Assembly: GCF_002727185.1 (NCBI RefSeq)
Contig: NZ_NIZW01000027.1
Coordinates: 1 to 64,000 of the forward strand
Direction of reading: 5' to 3'
Origin: Rhodopirellula bahusiensis
Lineage (GTDB): Bacteria > Planctomycetota > Planctomycetia > Pirellulales > Pirellulaceae
DNA length: 64,000 nt
Shown piece after piece: positions 34,322 to 44,014 of the stretch (position 1 is the first letter of the stretch; the number at the start of each line of letters is the position of its first letter). Under the pieces are notes generated by a model that worked only from the letters and a program-made list of their open reading frames with translations, was not told where the DNA came from and made no database searches. The translations under genes and the position numbers were made by a program.

Positions 34322-36502
34322 ATGAAAGTTGGCAGTGGCGGTGGCTTCCGAGCCATTTGGTACACGTTCAAAAAAGGGCGTGAGACCGGCAGCATTTGGA
34401 AGCTCTACAAAGCCATGCGGACTCGAAACTCATGCAAGACCTGCGCGGTCGGCATGGGTGGCCAAAAAGGCGGGATGGTCAACGAAACGGGTTCCTTCCC
34501 GGAAGTCTGCAAAAAGAGTTTGCAGGCCATGGTCGCGGACATGCAGCCCGGCATCGAACCACCGTTTTGGAAAAAGACCTCGGTCGAGCAACTCGCGGCG
34601 ATGACTCCTCGCGAGCTCGAACACCTTGGTCGGTTGATCCATCCGGTTCGCTACCGGCAAGGTGACTCGCACTACGAAACGATCACCTGGGAAGAAGCTT
34701 TCGACACCATCGCTGGCAAGCTCGCTTCATTGTCGCCCGAAGAAACGTTCTGGTACTTCAGCGGCCGCAGCAGCAACGAAGCCGGCTTCTTGTTGCAGTT
34801 GCTCGCTCGTGTTTACGGAACGAACAACGTCAACAACTGCAGCTTCTATTGCCACCAAGCCAGCGGAGTTGGATTGCAAAGCAGCGTCGGCAGCGGAACG
34901 GCCACAATCCAGCTTGAAGACCTGGAGAAATCCGACTGCGTTTTCCTGATTGGCGGCAACCCAGCCAGCAACCACCCGCGGCTGATGACCAGCCTGATGC
35001 ACGTCCGCCGTCGCGGTGGAAAAGTCATCGTCATCAACCCGGTCGAAGAAACCGGTTTGGTCACGTTCCGAATTCCCAGCGATCCGATCTCGTTGCTAAA
35101 AGGCACCAAGGTTGCGACGCACTACATCAAACCACACATCGGTGGTGACTTGGCGTTGCTATGGGGCATCGCGAAATCGCTGCAAGAGACCAACCAAATC
35201 GACCTGCCGTTCTTGCAAAACCACTGCAACGGTCACGAAGAATACCTCGCCGCACTGCAAGCGTTTGAGTGGGAAGAACTCGAAAGCAAATCGGGTGTAG
35301 ACCGATCCGAGATGGAATCGATCGCAGCGTTGTACGCCAAGAGTGAACGAGCGGTGTTCTCGTGGACGATGGGAATCACACACCACGCTCATGGTGTTGA
35401 AAACGTCCAAGCGATCGCCAACCTCGCGATGTGCCGCGGCATGGTCGGACGCCCGGGCAGTGGCCTGATGCCAATTCGCGGGCACAGCAACGTGCAGGGC
35501 ATCGGCAGCGTCGGCGTCACACCAAAACTCAAGCAACAAATCTTTGACGCGTTGCAAGAACACTTTGGCGTCGAACTTCCCACCACGGAAGGCCTCGACA
35601 CGCTCGCCTGCATGGAAGACGCCGCGTCGGGAAAGATCAAAGCCGGGTTCTGCTTGGGTGGCAACCTGTTTGGGTCCAACCCGGATGCAACCTTCGCCGG
35701 CGAAGCCCTGTCGAATCTCGATCTTAACGTGATGATGAACACCACGATGAACACGGGACATGCTCACGGGCTCGCCAAGGAAACCATCATCTTGCCCGTC
35801 CTCGCACGCGACGAAGAACCCGAACCGACCACGCAAGAATCGATGTTCAACTTCGTCAGGTTGAGTGACGGCGGCCCTCGACGGTTGCCCGGTCCTCGCA
35901 GCGAAGTTGAGGTTATCGCGACGTTGGGTGCACGATTGCTTCCCGACGCGAAAGGCATCGATTGGAAACAGATGCACCACACATCCACGATCCGAGACTG
36001 GATCGGGCGGGTTGTGCCTGGCTACGGAAAGATCAGCTCGATCGACAAAACCAAAGAAGAGTTCCAGATCGACGGGCGCACGTTCTACGAACCTCAATTT
36101 GGCACCGAGGACGGACGAGCGGTAATGCATTGCCACTCGATCCCCGACCTCAAGGGCACTGCTGAAAATGAACTGCGGCTGATGACCGTACGCAGCGAAG
36201 GCCAATTCAACACAGTCGTTTACGAAGAGGAAGACCTGTACCGCAACCAAGATCGGCGGGACATCATCCTGATGAATCCCGATGATCTGCAGCGACTCGG
36301 TCTGACTCACGACCAACGCGTGACCGTCGAAAACGAAGTCGGATCGATGCCCGGCATCCTTGCGCGTGGATACGAGAAAATCCGTCCGGGCAACGCTTTG
36401 ATGTACTACCCCGAATCAAACGTTTTGGTCGCACGCTATGCCGATCCGCAAAGCAAAACACCGGCCTTCAAAGGCGTGGTCGTTCGCGTCGTCGCGGAGT
36501 GA
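34322..36502 (+). CDS. molybdopterin oxidoreductase alpha subunit (FdhF2/YdeP-like)
   Basis: This 726-residue protein belongs to the formate dehydrogenase H-like family of bis-MGD oxidoreductases. Near the start is NSCKTCAVGMGGQKGG. YCHQASGVGLQSSVG places a Cys where the Mo ligand sits, VFLIGGNPASNHPR and GKVIVINPVEETG follow, and the C-terminal domain ends with the cofactor-binding ALMYYPESNVLVAR. No twin-Arg signal is seen, so it is cytoplasmic. The substrate is uncertain; a YdeP-type protein is linked to acid resistance in E. coli. No electron-transfer subunit is adjacent. The ATG at 34322 was chosen over a TTG at 34307. Confidence 0.85.
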   Translation: MKVGSGGGFRAIWYTFKKGRETGSIWKLYKAMRTRNSCKTCAVGMGGQKGGMVNETGSFPEVCKKSLQAMVADMQPGIEPPFWKKTSVEQLAAMTPRELEHLGRLIHPVRYRQGDSHYETITWEEAFDTIAGKLASLSPEETFWYFSGRSSNEAGFLLQLLARVYGTNNVNNCSFYCHQASGVGLQSSVGSGTATIQLEDLEKSDCVFLIGGNPASNHPRLMTSLMHVRRRGGKVIVINPVEETGLVTFRIPSDPISLLKGTKVATHYIKPHIGGDLALLWGIAKSLQETNQIDLPFLQNHCNGHEEYLAALQAFEWEELESKSGVDRSEMESIAALYAKSERAVFSWTMGITHHAHGVENVQAIANLAMCRGMVGRPGSGLMPIRGHSNVQGIGSVGVTPKLKQQIFDALQEHFGVELPTTEGLDTLACMEDAASGKIKAGFCLGGNLFGSNPDATFAGEALSNLDLNVMMNTTMNTGHAHGLAKETIILPVLARDEEPEPTTQESMFNFVRLSDGGPRRLPGPRSEVEVIATLGARLLPDAKGIDWKQMHHTSTIRDWIGRVVPGYGKISSIDKTKEEFQIDGRTFYEPQFGTEDGRAVMHCHSIPDLKGTAENELRLMTVRSEGQFNTVVYEEEDLYRNQDRRDIILMNPDDLQRLGLTHDQRVTVENEVGSMPGILARGYEKIRPGNALMYYPESNVLVARYADPQSKTPAFKGVVVRVVAE

Positions 36503-36957
36503 AACACGATCTGAATATTGGGGACAAGGCATCCGACGCGGAAATCGAAAAAGTTGAAGCGACAGTTGCAAATCGTAAATTTGCCTGGCGCCTGCGGATG
36601 CCCGTCAAAGTGCGGAAAACGCCGTCCGGCCTTCTTCCGTGTCTGGTTTCCGCAGGATTCCGACTTTGGTCTCGGAATCACGCCGGATTCCTCGCCCGCG
36701 ACGCTTTGTCGCTTCTATCCGTCGAAAATCGTTCCCCGGTGCGGTCCATTGACTTCCCAGTGAGAACAAATCGGACTGCCGTCGCGTTTCAACAGTGATA
36801 GCAGTTAATCTGAGCTTGGATTCGCGTGAAAATCAGTCACCATGATGAGTGGCGGTTAGAAACAGCGTTCCTGCTGAAAATTGCCAGTGATCGGCAGTTT
36901 CACAGATTCCCCCCAACGGCTGCTCCCCACCTTCCCACACTTTTCGTCGTCCCACCT
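36503..36957. other. intergenic region, no gene seen
   Basis: These 455 bp between the molybdopterin oxidoreductase and the lipoprotein gene have no frame with features. There is a small inverted repeat GCAAAT...ATTTGC near 36569 and a GC-rich stretch. The lipoprotein promoter should be here. I see no terminator with a T-run. Confidence 0.45.
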
Positions 36958-38226
36958 ATGTCGTCCCCTTTTCGTCGCATGTCTGATTTCCGCCGGACGT
37001 CATGTGTCCCGATGTTCGCCAGCGTTTTCTGCGTTGGACTGCTGAGCATCCTGGCTGGATGCTCGCAAGAAGCACCGATCGTCACCTACCAAGTGCCGAC
37101 CAAAATGCCGGCGGTCTTGGCCGCCGAAGACACTCGCACGATCGCCGCAATTCTGCCACAGAAGGACCAAGCTTGGTTCTTCAAGATCATGGGTCGCGAA
37201 TCAGCGGTCGACTCGATCGACGACACCTTTCGTGAGTTCGTTGAGAACGTCGAATTTGAAGACGGCAAACCAAACTTGGACTCGGTCCCTGCGGACTGGC
37301 GAAAAGGTGCTGACCGAACGATGCGATTCGCCTCGTATGACATCAACACGCCTGTTCAGCAACTTGACCTCAGTGTTTCGCAGCTCTCTCGAATGGATGA
37401 CTGGTCGGACTTCGTTGTCATGAACGTGAACCGCTGGCGAAAGCAGGTGGGACTGTCTGAAAGCCAAAAGGAATGGGCCGCGGCTGAGACCATGACTTGG
37501 TCGGGTGCGGACTCAGAAGAGTTTGCCGACGTTCCTGCGATCTGGGTCGACGTCACCGGCAGCGCCTCGGACGCCGGCCCACCAATGATGGCCGGCGGAG
37601 CACCGTTTGCCTCGATGGCTGGCGGCCCCATGACAGGCGGAGCCTCCAATGCGGCGCCCGCATCGGACCCGCACGCTGGTTTGCCACGCGATGCACAGGA
37701 AGCGATCGAACAAGCCAAAGCCAGCGGAGCATCGATGCCAGCGGCAAAAGAAAAAGCGTTCCCGAAAGAGTCCGCCAGCGACAACGCACCCAAATCCGAT
37801 CCCGCTCTCGACTTTGACCGGCCCGAGGGATGGCGAGACGGCCGAATGAGCATGATGCGAATGGCGGCGTTCAATGCTGGCCCCGAAGAAGCCTCCGCGG
37901 AGATCACGGTGATTTCTGCCGGTGGTGATTTGCGAGGCAACGTGGCTCGATGGATGGGACAAGTCGACGGCGGACAACCTGACGACGCAGATGTCGACCA
38001 AGCCCTGGAATCGGCCGAGAAGTTGACCGTTGCGGGACGCGACGCCCAGCGGTTCATTCTTCATCCGAAAGACAAGAGCGACGACAACCAAGCATCTTCG
38101 ATTGATGCGACGATCGTGCCGCTCGAAAACGATTTCAGCCTGTTCATTAAAATGGTCGGTCCGGCTGAAGTGATCGCGGACCAAGACGAAGCGATGCGAA
38201 GTTTTTTGAAGTCCCTGAAGTACTGA
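36958..38226 (+). CDS. lipoprotein of unknown function
   Basis: This 422-residue protein starts with a basic tail and a hydrophobic signal ending LLSILAGC, with Cys35 as lipid site. Its outside part has two ordered regions (about 45-170 and 285-422) joined by a Gly/Ala/Pro/Met-rich linker (about 200-280, e.g. PPMMAGGAPFASMAGG). The ending SLFIKMVGPAEVIADQDEAMRSFLKSL is like planctomycete proteins I cannot name. It precedes CcsBA by 67 bp in the same direction, so a role in the envelope or in cytochrome c assembly is possible. Confidence 0.75.
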   Translation: MSSPFRRMSDFRRTSCVPMFASVFCVGLLSILAGCSQEAPIVTYQVPTKMPAVLAAEDTRTIAAILPQKDQAWFFKIMGRESAVDSIDDTFREFVENVEFEDGKPNLDSVPADWRKGADRTMRFASYDINTPVQQLDLSVSQLSRMDDWSDFVVMNVNRWRKQVGLSESQKEWAAAETMTWSGADSEEFADVPAIWVDVTGSASDAGPPMMAGGAPFASMAGGPMTGGASNAAPASDPHAGLPRDAQEAIEQAKASGASMPAAKEKAFPKESASDNAPKSDPALDFDRPEGWRDGRMSMMRMAAFNAGPEEASAEITVISAGGDLRGNVARWMGQVDGGQPDDADVDQALESAEKLTVAGRDAQRFILHPKDKSDDNQASSIDATIVPLENDFSLFIKMVGPAEVIADQDEAMRSFLKSLKY

Positions 38227-38293
38227 CTTTCAAAGCACACGCCCTGCCCTCACCGCCGCTCATTTGGCGCCCCACCCTTACAAGAGTCATCCG

Positions 38294-41200
38294 ATGGCAT
38301 CCGTCACCAACGATACCCACGCAACGGACGATCGCGTCTCAACCATCGCGGATTGGCTAACCCCTTCGCGATTGCTCGCGTTGGCAGGATCGCTCAAGTT
38401 CACCGTCGCTCTGTTCGCGATGTCGATCGTGCTCGTTTTGGTCGGCACGTTGGCTCAAGATGAAATGAACATGCAGGAGGTCAAGCAACGATACTTCCTG
38501 TCGTGGATCGCTCCGTTGCACTTGGACGACTTCTTCCCACAAGCGTTTGTGCGACACGAAGAACCGTTTTCAATAATCGTGCCTTTGTGGGAAGGTCGCG
38601 AGGTAGATCTGCTAGTGTGGCGGTTCCCCGGCGGGGCGTTACTCGGGATGCTGCTGATGGTCAACCTGATAGCAGCCAAGATCACTCGCTTCCGATTACA
38701 AGCCAGCGGCGGTCGCTTGGCCGCCGGATTGGCATTTTTGGTTGCGGGAATCTTGGTTGCCGGACTGATTGTCTTTACCGGACACAACGACGATGGACTG
38801 CAAGGCACACCGCCCAGCTGGCTGTCCTACGATCGATTGTGGTCGGTCGTCATGGCGGTTCTGTCGATCGGAACCGTTGCAATGGGCATGACAGCATCCT
38901 CCGTCAAACTCCCAATCCTGCGATGGTTGACGTACTTCGCGACCGGAGCGTTGGCGGTGACCGTGCTGTATTGCTTGTTTACCGGAACTCGCATCGGCGA
39001 TCCAGGACTTCGAATCGTCTGGCAACTCGCCAAGGGTGTGGGCGCCGGTCTGATCATGCTGGTTGGATGCCAATTGGCGTTTGGCAAACAGGGCGGCAAC
39101 GTGCTGCTGCACCTCGGCGTTGGATTGTTGATGGTCGGCCAGTTTGCTTTCGGTGACCGCCAGACGGAACAACGCCTCAGTCTCGTTGAAGGGCAATCCA
39201 CCAACACGTTCGTGAACTTGGACGAAATCGAACTTCAGTTCATCCACACCGAAGACGACGTCCAAAATGTCGTCGCCGTTCCGGCTCAGCGATTGGTAAA
39301 CGCGGCCTCGAACGAGTCAACGATCGAGAACGAGTCGCTGCCCGTCAAAATCAAGGTACTCGAATACTTTGAAAATGCAGGAATCCAAGATTACCAGGAC
39401 GACTCACCCGCAACCAAGGGAATCGGTCTGCAAGTCTCCGCTGCTGAGCGGAGCAAGTCAGGCGGTGCGGACATGGCGATGAACATCCCCGCCGCTTACG
39501 TCGAGTTGATCGAACCAGAATCCGACAAATCACTCGGAGTCTTCTTGGTCAGCCAGTCGATCAATGATCGCAAAATGCTGGTCCCTGATGGAACTTCCAA
39601 AGACACATTCGATTCCATCACCGTGGGCGACAAAGAATACGAATTCGGATTGCGTTTGCACCGAGAAGTCAAACCGTACTGGGTTCAGCTCGAAGACGTT
39701 CGACGAGTCACCTACAGCAACACCCAAACACCACGTGATTTCTCATCCTTTATCCGAATCGTCGACAGCGAAACTGGCGAAGACCGCAAGGAACGAGTCT
39801 GGATGAACAACCCGCTTCGCTATCGTGGCGAAACGTTCTACCAATCGAATTATGAAACGTTGCCGGGTGGCAAAGAGCTCACCGGCATCCAGGTCGTCCG
39901 CAACTCGGGTTGGCTGATTCCCTATGTCGCGTGCAGCATCACCGGACTTGGAATGTTGGTTCACTTTTGGGGAACACTCACTCGATTCATCTCTCGCCGA
40001 CGACGTGAAAACGAGCGAGCGTTGGCCGAATTTGGCAGCGAGGAATCCGCTGGCACTTCCAAATTTGCAGATGGCATCGAGGTCACCGCCGAACCGGCTT
40101 CACGGAAGAACTTGCCCGTCATCGTGTACCTCGCTGCAGTCGCGGCGTTGGTGACCGTGATTCTCGCCCCCAGTGTCTCTCTGAAGAACAAATTGAAACC
40201 GGCTGACCGAGCCAGCGAATTTGACTTGGCGGCTCTTGGCAAGGTGCCAGTGCAGTACGGCGGCCGAGTGATGCCGCTCGACGCTTATGCACGGCAGACA
40301 ATGAAAGCAATGACCAACAAGGATTCGTTGCCGCTGGATGCCGCACCAAGCGAAATCAAAGATCGAGTTGAAACGAAAAAGTTGTCCGCGGTGCAGTGGT
40401 TGATGGAGGTTGCCGTCGACGAACCGGCGCTGCGTTACCTGCCCATGTTCCGCATTGATGCCGAAGAAATTCGTGCCGAACTGGATCTAGACCGGCGAGA
40501 AAGCAAACTCTATTCGCTGGACGAAATCGGTAAAAACCTCGAACGATTCACGAAAATGGTGGAGGACGCTCGTGAAAAAGAATCGCTAGATCAAGACTTC
40601 AAGGACAAGAAGGCGATCGAACTGGACATGCGAACCCGGCAGTACACCGTTGCCGCCGCGATGCGTTTGCCAGTGCCCGAAGACATTCCAGCAAAATTCT
40701 TCCCCGAAGGAACCAGCGAACAAACGCGGCAACTGGTGGCTCTACGCCAACTTGAGCGGCAGATGAATAGCTTGGCTCAAATGTCTGCACCGGCGATCAT
40801 TCCACCATCAATGGAACTGGCCACCAACAGCGAACAACAAGCCGACTGGACCGCTTTTGCCCCCGCATTCTTTGACATGGCCAAGAACGGCATCGCTCCG
40901 AAAGACAGCCAACCTGGCATTCGCACTTTCGGTGAATTGATTCGAGAATATGGCGAGGGCGATCCTGCTGCGTTCAACCAAGCTCTCGATGACCATTTGG
41001 CCGCAGTCCAAGCCTACAACATTCCTGGCTACGACCACTTTGCCGTTTCACTGGAACAATGGTTAGGTGCCGCCAATCCAACCGCGATTGCAACGGGGCT
41101 CTATATCCTGGCCATCATCTTGGGACTGATCTATTTCGCAATCGATTCACCACGACTGGGCAATGCGGTTTGGGGAACCATCGCAATTGCGTTCATCATT

Positions 41201-41983
41201 CACACGATCGTGATCCTGTCTCGCGTCTACATCACCGGTCGTGCTCCGGTTATCAATCTTTACTCATCGGCGATCTTCATCGGCTGGGCAGCCGTGTTGT
41301 TTGGCTTGGTGGTCGAACGCATCTTCCGTTACGGCACCGGCAACATGCTCGCCGCCGTCGCTGGCATGATGACTTTGCGAGTCGCTTACAACCTGACGCT
41401 GAACGTTGGCCAAGCCGAAACGATGGGCGTCCTGCAAGCAGTGCTGGACACTCAGTTCTGGCTTAGCACGCACGTGATCAGCGTTTCGCTCGGATACGTT
41501 GCAACCCTTGTCGCTGGTCTGCTCGGCATCGGGTATTTGATCTCCGGTTGGATCAACGCCAGCGATCGAGCCCGTCGCGATTTGTACCGCTGTGTCTACG
41601 GAGCCTCCTGCTTTGGCATTCTGTTCAGCTTCATCGGAACCGTGCTCGGCGGGCTTTGGGCCGACGATTCCTGGGGTCGCTTCTGGGGCTGGGACCCGAA
41701 AGAAAATGGAGCTCTCTTGATCGTGATTTGGAATGCTTTGATGCTCCACGCTCGTTGGGACGGGATGGTCAAAGCTCGCGGGTTCGCCATCCTTGCCATT
41801 GGCGGCAACATCATCACCGCCTGGAGTTGGTTCGGAACCAACGAACTTGGCATTGGCCTGCACAGCTATGGCTTCACTGAAGGTATGTTGCGAAACCTGG
41901 CGATCTTCTTCGCCACCCAGTTCGCCTTCATCGCCGCGGGCCTGCTCATTCCCTCCCGCAGCCCACTCTCCGACGAGTCGTAA
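38294..41983 (+). CDS. ResB-CcsA fusion, cytochrome c biogenesis (system II)
   Basis: This 1229-residue membrane protein would carry haem across the membrane and attach it to apocytochrome c. The N-terminal ResB/CcsB part (about 1-600) has four membrane segments (for example FTVALFAMSIVLVLVGTLAQ) and a large outside domain with VWMNNPLRYRGETFYQSNYE. A Lys/Glu-rich soluble region follows (about 640-910). The CcsA part (about 930-1229) has the haem-handling WWD-type motif GLWADDSWGRFWGWDPKENGALL and closing membrane helices. Fusion of both subunits is known in some bacteria. The start at 38294 is an ATG; a TTG lies 30 bp upstream. A palindromic repeat ends the unit. Confidence 0.93.
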   Translation: MASVTNDTHATDDRVSTIADWLTPSRLLALAGSLKFTVALFAMSIVLVLVGTLAQDEMNMQEVKQRYFLSWIAPLHLDDFFPQAFVRHEEPFSIIVPLWEGREVDLLVWRFPGGALLGMLLMVNLIAAKITRFRLQASGGRLAAGLAFLVAGILVAGLIVFTGHNDDGLQGTPPSWLSYDRLWSVVMAVLSIGTVAMGMTASSVKLPILRWLTYFATGALAVTVLYCLFTGTRIGDPGLRIVWQLAKGVGAGLIMLVGCQLAFGKQGGNVLLHLGVGLLMVGQFAFGDRQTEQRLSLVEGQSTNTFVNLDEIELQFIHTEDDVQNVVAVPAQRLVNAASNESTIENESLPVKIKVLEYFENAGIQDYQDDSPATKGIGLQVSAAERSKSGGADMAMNIPAAYVELIEPESDKSLGVFLVSQSINDRKMLVPDGTSKDTFDSITVGDKEYEFGLRLHREVKPYWVQLEDVRRVTYSNTQTPRDFSSFIRIVDSETGEDRKERVWMNNPLRYRGETFYQSNYETLPGGKELTGIQVVRNSGWLIPYVACSITGLGMLVHFWGTLTRFISRRRRENERALAEFGSEESAGTSKFADGIEVTAEPASRKNLPVIVYLAAVAALVTVILAPSVSLKNKLKPADRASEFDLAALGKVPVQYGGRVMPLDAYARQTMKAMTNKDSLPLDAAPSEIKDRVETKKLSAVQWLMEVAVDEPALRYLPMFRIDAEEIRAELDLDRRESKLYSLDEIGKNLERFTKMVEDAREKESLDQDFKDKKAIELDMRTRQYTVAAAMRLPVPEDIPAKFFPEGTSEQTRQLVALRQLERQMNSLAQMSAPAIIPPSMELATNSEQQADWTAFAPAFFDMAKNGIAPKDSQPGIRTFGELIREYGEGDPAAFNQALDDHLAAVQAYNIPGYDHFAVSLEQWLGAANPTAIATGLYILAIILGLIYFAIDSPRLGNAVWGTIAIAFIIHTIVILSRVYITGRAPVINLYSSAIFIGWAAVLFGLVVERIFRYGTGNMLAAVAGMMTLRVAYNLTLNVGQAETMGVLQAVLDTQFWLSTHVISVSLGYVATLVAGLLGIGYLISGWINASDRARRDLYRCVYGASCFGILFSFIGTVLGGLWADDSWGRFWGWDPKENGALLIVIWNALMLHARWDGMVKARGFAILAIGGNIITAWSWFGTNELGIGLHSYGFTEGMLRNLAIFFATQFAFIAAGLLIPSRSPLSDES

Positions 41984-42007
41984 ATCCCGCGACCGTCGCT
42001 TGAAGTT

Positions 42008-42127
42008 GTAGGCCAGGTCTCACCTGGCGACCACGCCGAAGCTTTGGAACAAAGCGAGGCGTCCACCAACCTTCGCGAGTTCAAACCAAAACGGTCAATC
42101 ACCAGCGCCATGTGAGACATGGCCTAC
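42008..42127. repeat. REP/BIME-like palindrome, family 3
   Basis: The left arm is GTAG-GCCAGG-TCTCA-CCTGGC (42008-42028). The right arm, read on the other strand, is GTAG-GCCATG-TCTCA-CATGGC (ending at 42127). Each arm is a 6-bp hairpin with the same five-base loop, and the arms differ only at two positions that pair with each other. About 77 bp separate them. It lies between the convergent ccsBA-type and methyltransferase genes. Confidence 0.8.
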
Positions 42128-42145
42128 GGCGATGAATCCGTCGCC

Positions 42146-42997
42146 TCATTTGCAACGGCAAAACACATACTCGTTGCATCCCCATCCGGAGCCAACCGTC
42201 GTGAGGTTGTCGAGCACAAACCCTTTTTCGCGAAGCGGGAGAATGATCGCTTCGGGCTTGGCGACTTCAAACGGCAGCCCACCAATCCAATCGACCCAGT
42301 CATGCCAGGCGTTCATGCCGCGGTCGGACTTCTTCGCTCGCCAATCTGCAAACGGCAGCGGGTTGCGGCCTCGGGCCAGCCTCGCGAGTGCGAATTTCAG
42401 TTCGTAGCAACCTGCGACCAGAACGACATACGCCGGGCGTAAAAAGGCAGGCAGGCGATGATAACCTTGCTTGATCTGCAACCATCGTCGGCTCCCTCCA
42501 CCTTGATCGTTGTAGATCGCAATCGCGTACTGACCACCAGGTGCGACCACCGATGAGGTTGCCTCGATCGCCACATTCATTTGGCCGGTGTGATGGAGCA
42601 CTCCCCAACTGTAGACAACGTCAAACGTTCCAAGCGAAGTCAACCACTCCGCATCGAGCGCCGAGCCTTGGTGAACTTGCCATTGCTCAGCCACAGTCGG
42701 GTTCTCCGCGACCGCTCGCTCACGAAGAGCCCGTGTGCAAGCCACGCTGTCGTCGTCCAAATCCACGCTGACGACTTCGGCGCCCATCGAAACAGCGGCC
42801 AGTGAAAACAGACCGCTGCCGGATCCAATGTCGAGGAACCGTTTGCCTGCCAGTGATTCCGCCTGCAAGAGCGTCTTCAATGAAGACGTTGCGTGCTGCA
42901 GCCGTTCGGTGTCAAACCGATCCAAAAACGACGCCCAGTTCTTGCCAAACGCGAACCGGGTTTCCGACTCTTCGACGGGCGCCACGGGCTCACTCAA
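42146..42997 (-). CDS. SAM-dependent methyltransferase (class I)
   Basis: This 283-residue protein has the Rossmann methyltransferase signature: FLDIGSGSGLFSLAA (motif I), VVSVDLDDDS, FDVVYSWGVLHHTGQM (motif IV region), GGQYAIAIYND. The second half has a WHDWVDWIGGLPFE segment and a Cys-ended tail CNEYVFCRCK. The substrate is unknown. I chose a TTG at 42997 that overlaps the purQ stop as TTGA, because the longer frame to 43072 lies inside purQ and adds a non-family tail. It would be co-translated with purQ. Confidence 0.8.
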   Translation of the reverse strand: MSEPVAPVEESETRFAFGKNWASFLDRFDTERLQHATSSLKTLLQAESLAGKRFLDIGSGSGLFSLAAVSMGAEVVSVDLDDDSVACTRALRERAVAENPTVAEQWQVHQGSALDAEWLTSLGTFDVVYSWGVLHHTGQMNVAIEATSSVVAPGGQYAIAIYNDQGGGSRRWLQIKQGYHRLPAFLRPAYVVLVAGCYELKFALARLARGRNPLPFADWRAKKSDRGMNAWHDWVDWIGGLPFEVAKPEAIILPLREKGFVLDNLTTVGSGWGCNEYVFCRCK

Positions 42998-43824
42998 GCA
43001 AACCACTCCACCGCGTTTCGGAACATCTGCAATCCTTCGCCGTGTTCGGGTTGCTCTTTGCGACGAGTCCAATACGGATGCTGAGTCGCATCGATATGAC
43101 GCTCGGGGTGCGGCATCAAACCGAACACGCGGCCACTGGCATCACACACTCCGGCCACGTTGGCATCACCACCGTTAGGGTTGATCGGGAACGGCAACGT
43201 TTCGGATTGGATCTCGCCCGATGGTTCGCAGTATCGCAAAGCCAGTCGTCCGGCCGATCGCAGCTCTTCCAACACCTCCGCGTCGCGAGCGATGAACTTG
43301 CCTTCGGCGTGAGCCATTGGCAGATACATTTGTTCGATGTCTCGCAGGAACACGCAAGGCGTTTTGTCGACGGCCAAGTTCACCCAGCGGTCTTCGAATC
43401 GACCGTGATTGTTCCAGGTCAAAGTGGCGGGTGGGATGGAGTCGTCTGCCGATTCAGCGGGTCCGCCCGCGGTTTGCAATTGCCCGACGCCGCTGGTCAA
43501 AACACCCAACCGCATCAGCACCTGCATCCCGTTGCAAATCCCCAGCACCAAGTTGTCGCCGCTGTCGACGAAATGATGCATCAAGTCACCCAGGTGCCGT
43601 CGCATCCGAGTCGCCAGAATTCGGCCGGCGGCGATGTCGTCGCCGTAGCTGAATCCACCGGGCAAACAGAGGATTTGGTAGCGGCTCGCCAAAGCCGCGT
43701 TTTCCATCAATCGCCCGACGTGGACGCGTTCGGCGACCGCACCGGCCAACTCAAAGGCATGAGCGGTTTCGACATCGCAGTTGGTACCGGGAGCACGCAG
43801 GACGAGAACGCGAGGCTGAGGCAT
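42994..43824 (-). CDS. purQ: phosphoribosylformylglycinamidine synthase, glutaminase subunit
   Basis: This 276-residue class I glutamine amidotransferase feeds ammonia to PurL in purine synthesis. It has VLRAPGTNCDVETAHAF, CLPGGFSYGDDI, the nucleophile in LGICNGMQVLMRLG, HAEGKF and the His-Glu pair in LMPHPERH, all in order. The length (276) is above the 220-230 of Gram-positive PurQ, as in a longer bacterial form. The start at 43824 is 190 bp from the divergent aminotransferase gene. No purL or purS is in the window. Confidence 0.94.
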   Translation of the reverse strand: MPQPRVLVLRAPGTNCDVETAHAFELAGAVAERVHVGRLMENAALASRYQILCLPGGFSYGDDIAAGRILATRMRRHLGDLMHHFVDSGDNLVLGICNGMQVLMRLGVLTSGVGQLQTAGGPAESADDSIPPATLTWNNHGRFEDRWVNLAVDKTPCVFLRDIEQMYLPMAHAEGKFIARDAEVLEELRSAGRLALRYCEPSGEIQSETLPFPINPNGGDANVAGVCDASGRVFGLMPHPERHIDATQHPYWTRRKEQPEHGEGLQMFRNAVEWFA

Positions 43825-43960
43825 AGGAATGCAGTTTGGCAGACAAGTGGCGGAACAGAATTCAATCCGCAGAGCTTAGTTTTTTCCGCCCTGATCGGCA
43901 ACGATCGTCGCGCAGTGATTGCCAAGAACCGAACCGGGAACCAAGATGCGTGCTCTCTGT

Positions 43961-43979
43961 TGTAGCTCGGGGATCCCCC
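43961..43979. repeat. REP family 1 fragment
   Basis: TGTAGCTCGGGGATCCCC matches the left end of family 1 (TGTAGCTCGGTGGTCCC) with small changes and forms a short GGGGATCCCC self-palindrome. The right half is missing. It lies in the divergent region between purQ and the aminotransferase gene, close to the latter's start. Confidence 0.5.
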
Positions 43980-44014
43980 GCGTTTGATACCGTTTTCGCC
44001 AATCGCTTTTGAAC

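Noticed and set aside
35159-36316. Minus-strand open frame of 385 codons
   Set aside because: Antisense to the molybdopterin oxidoreductase gene with no signal of its own.
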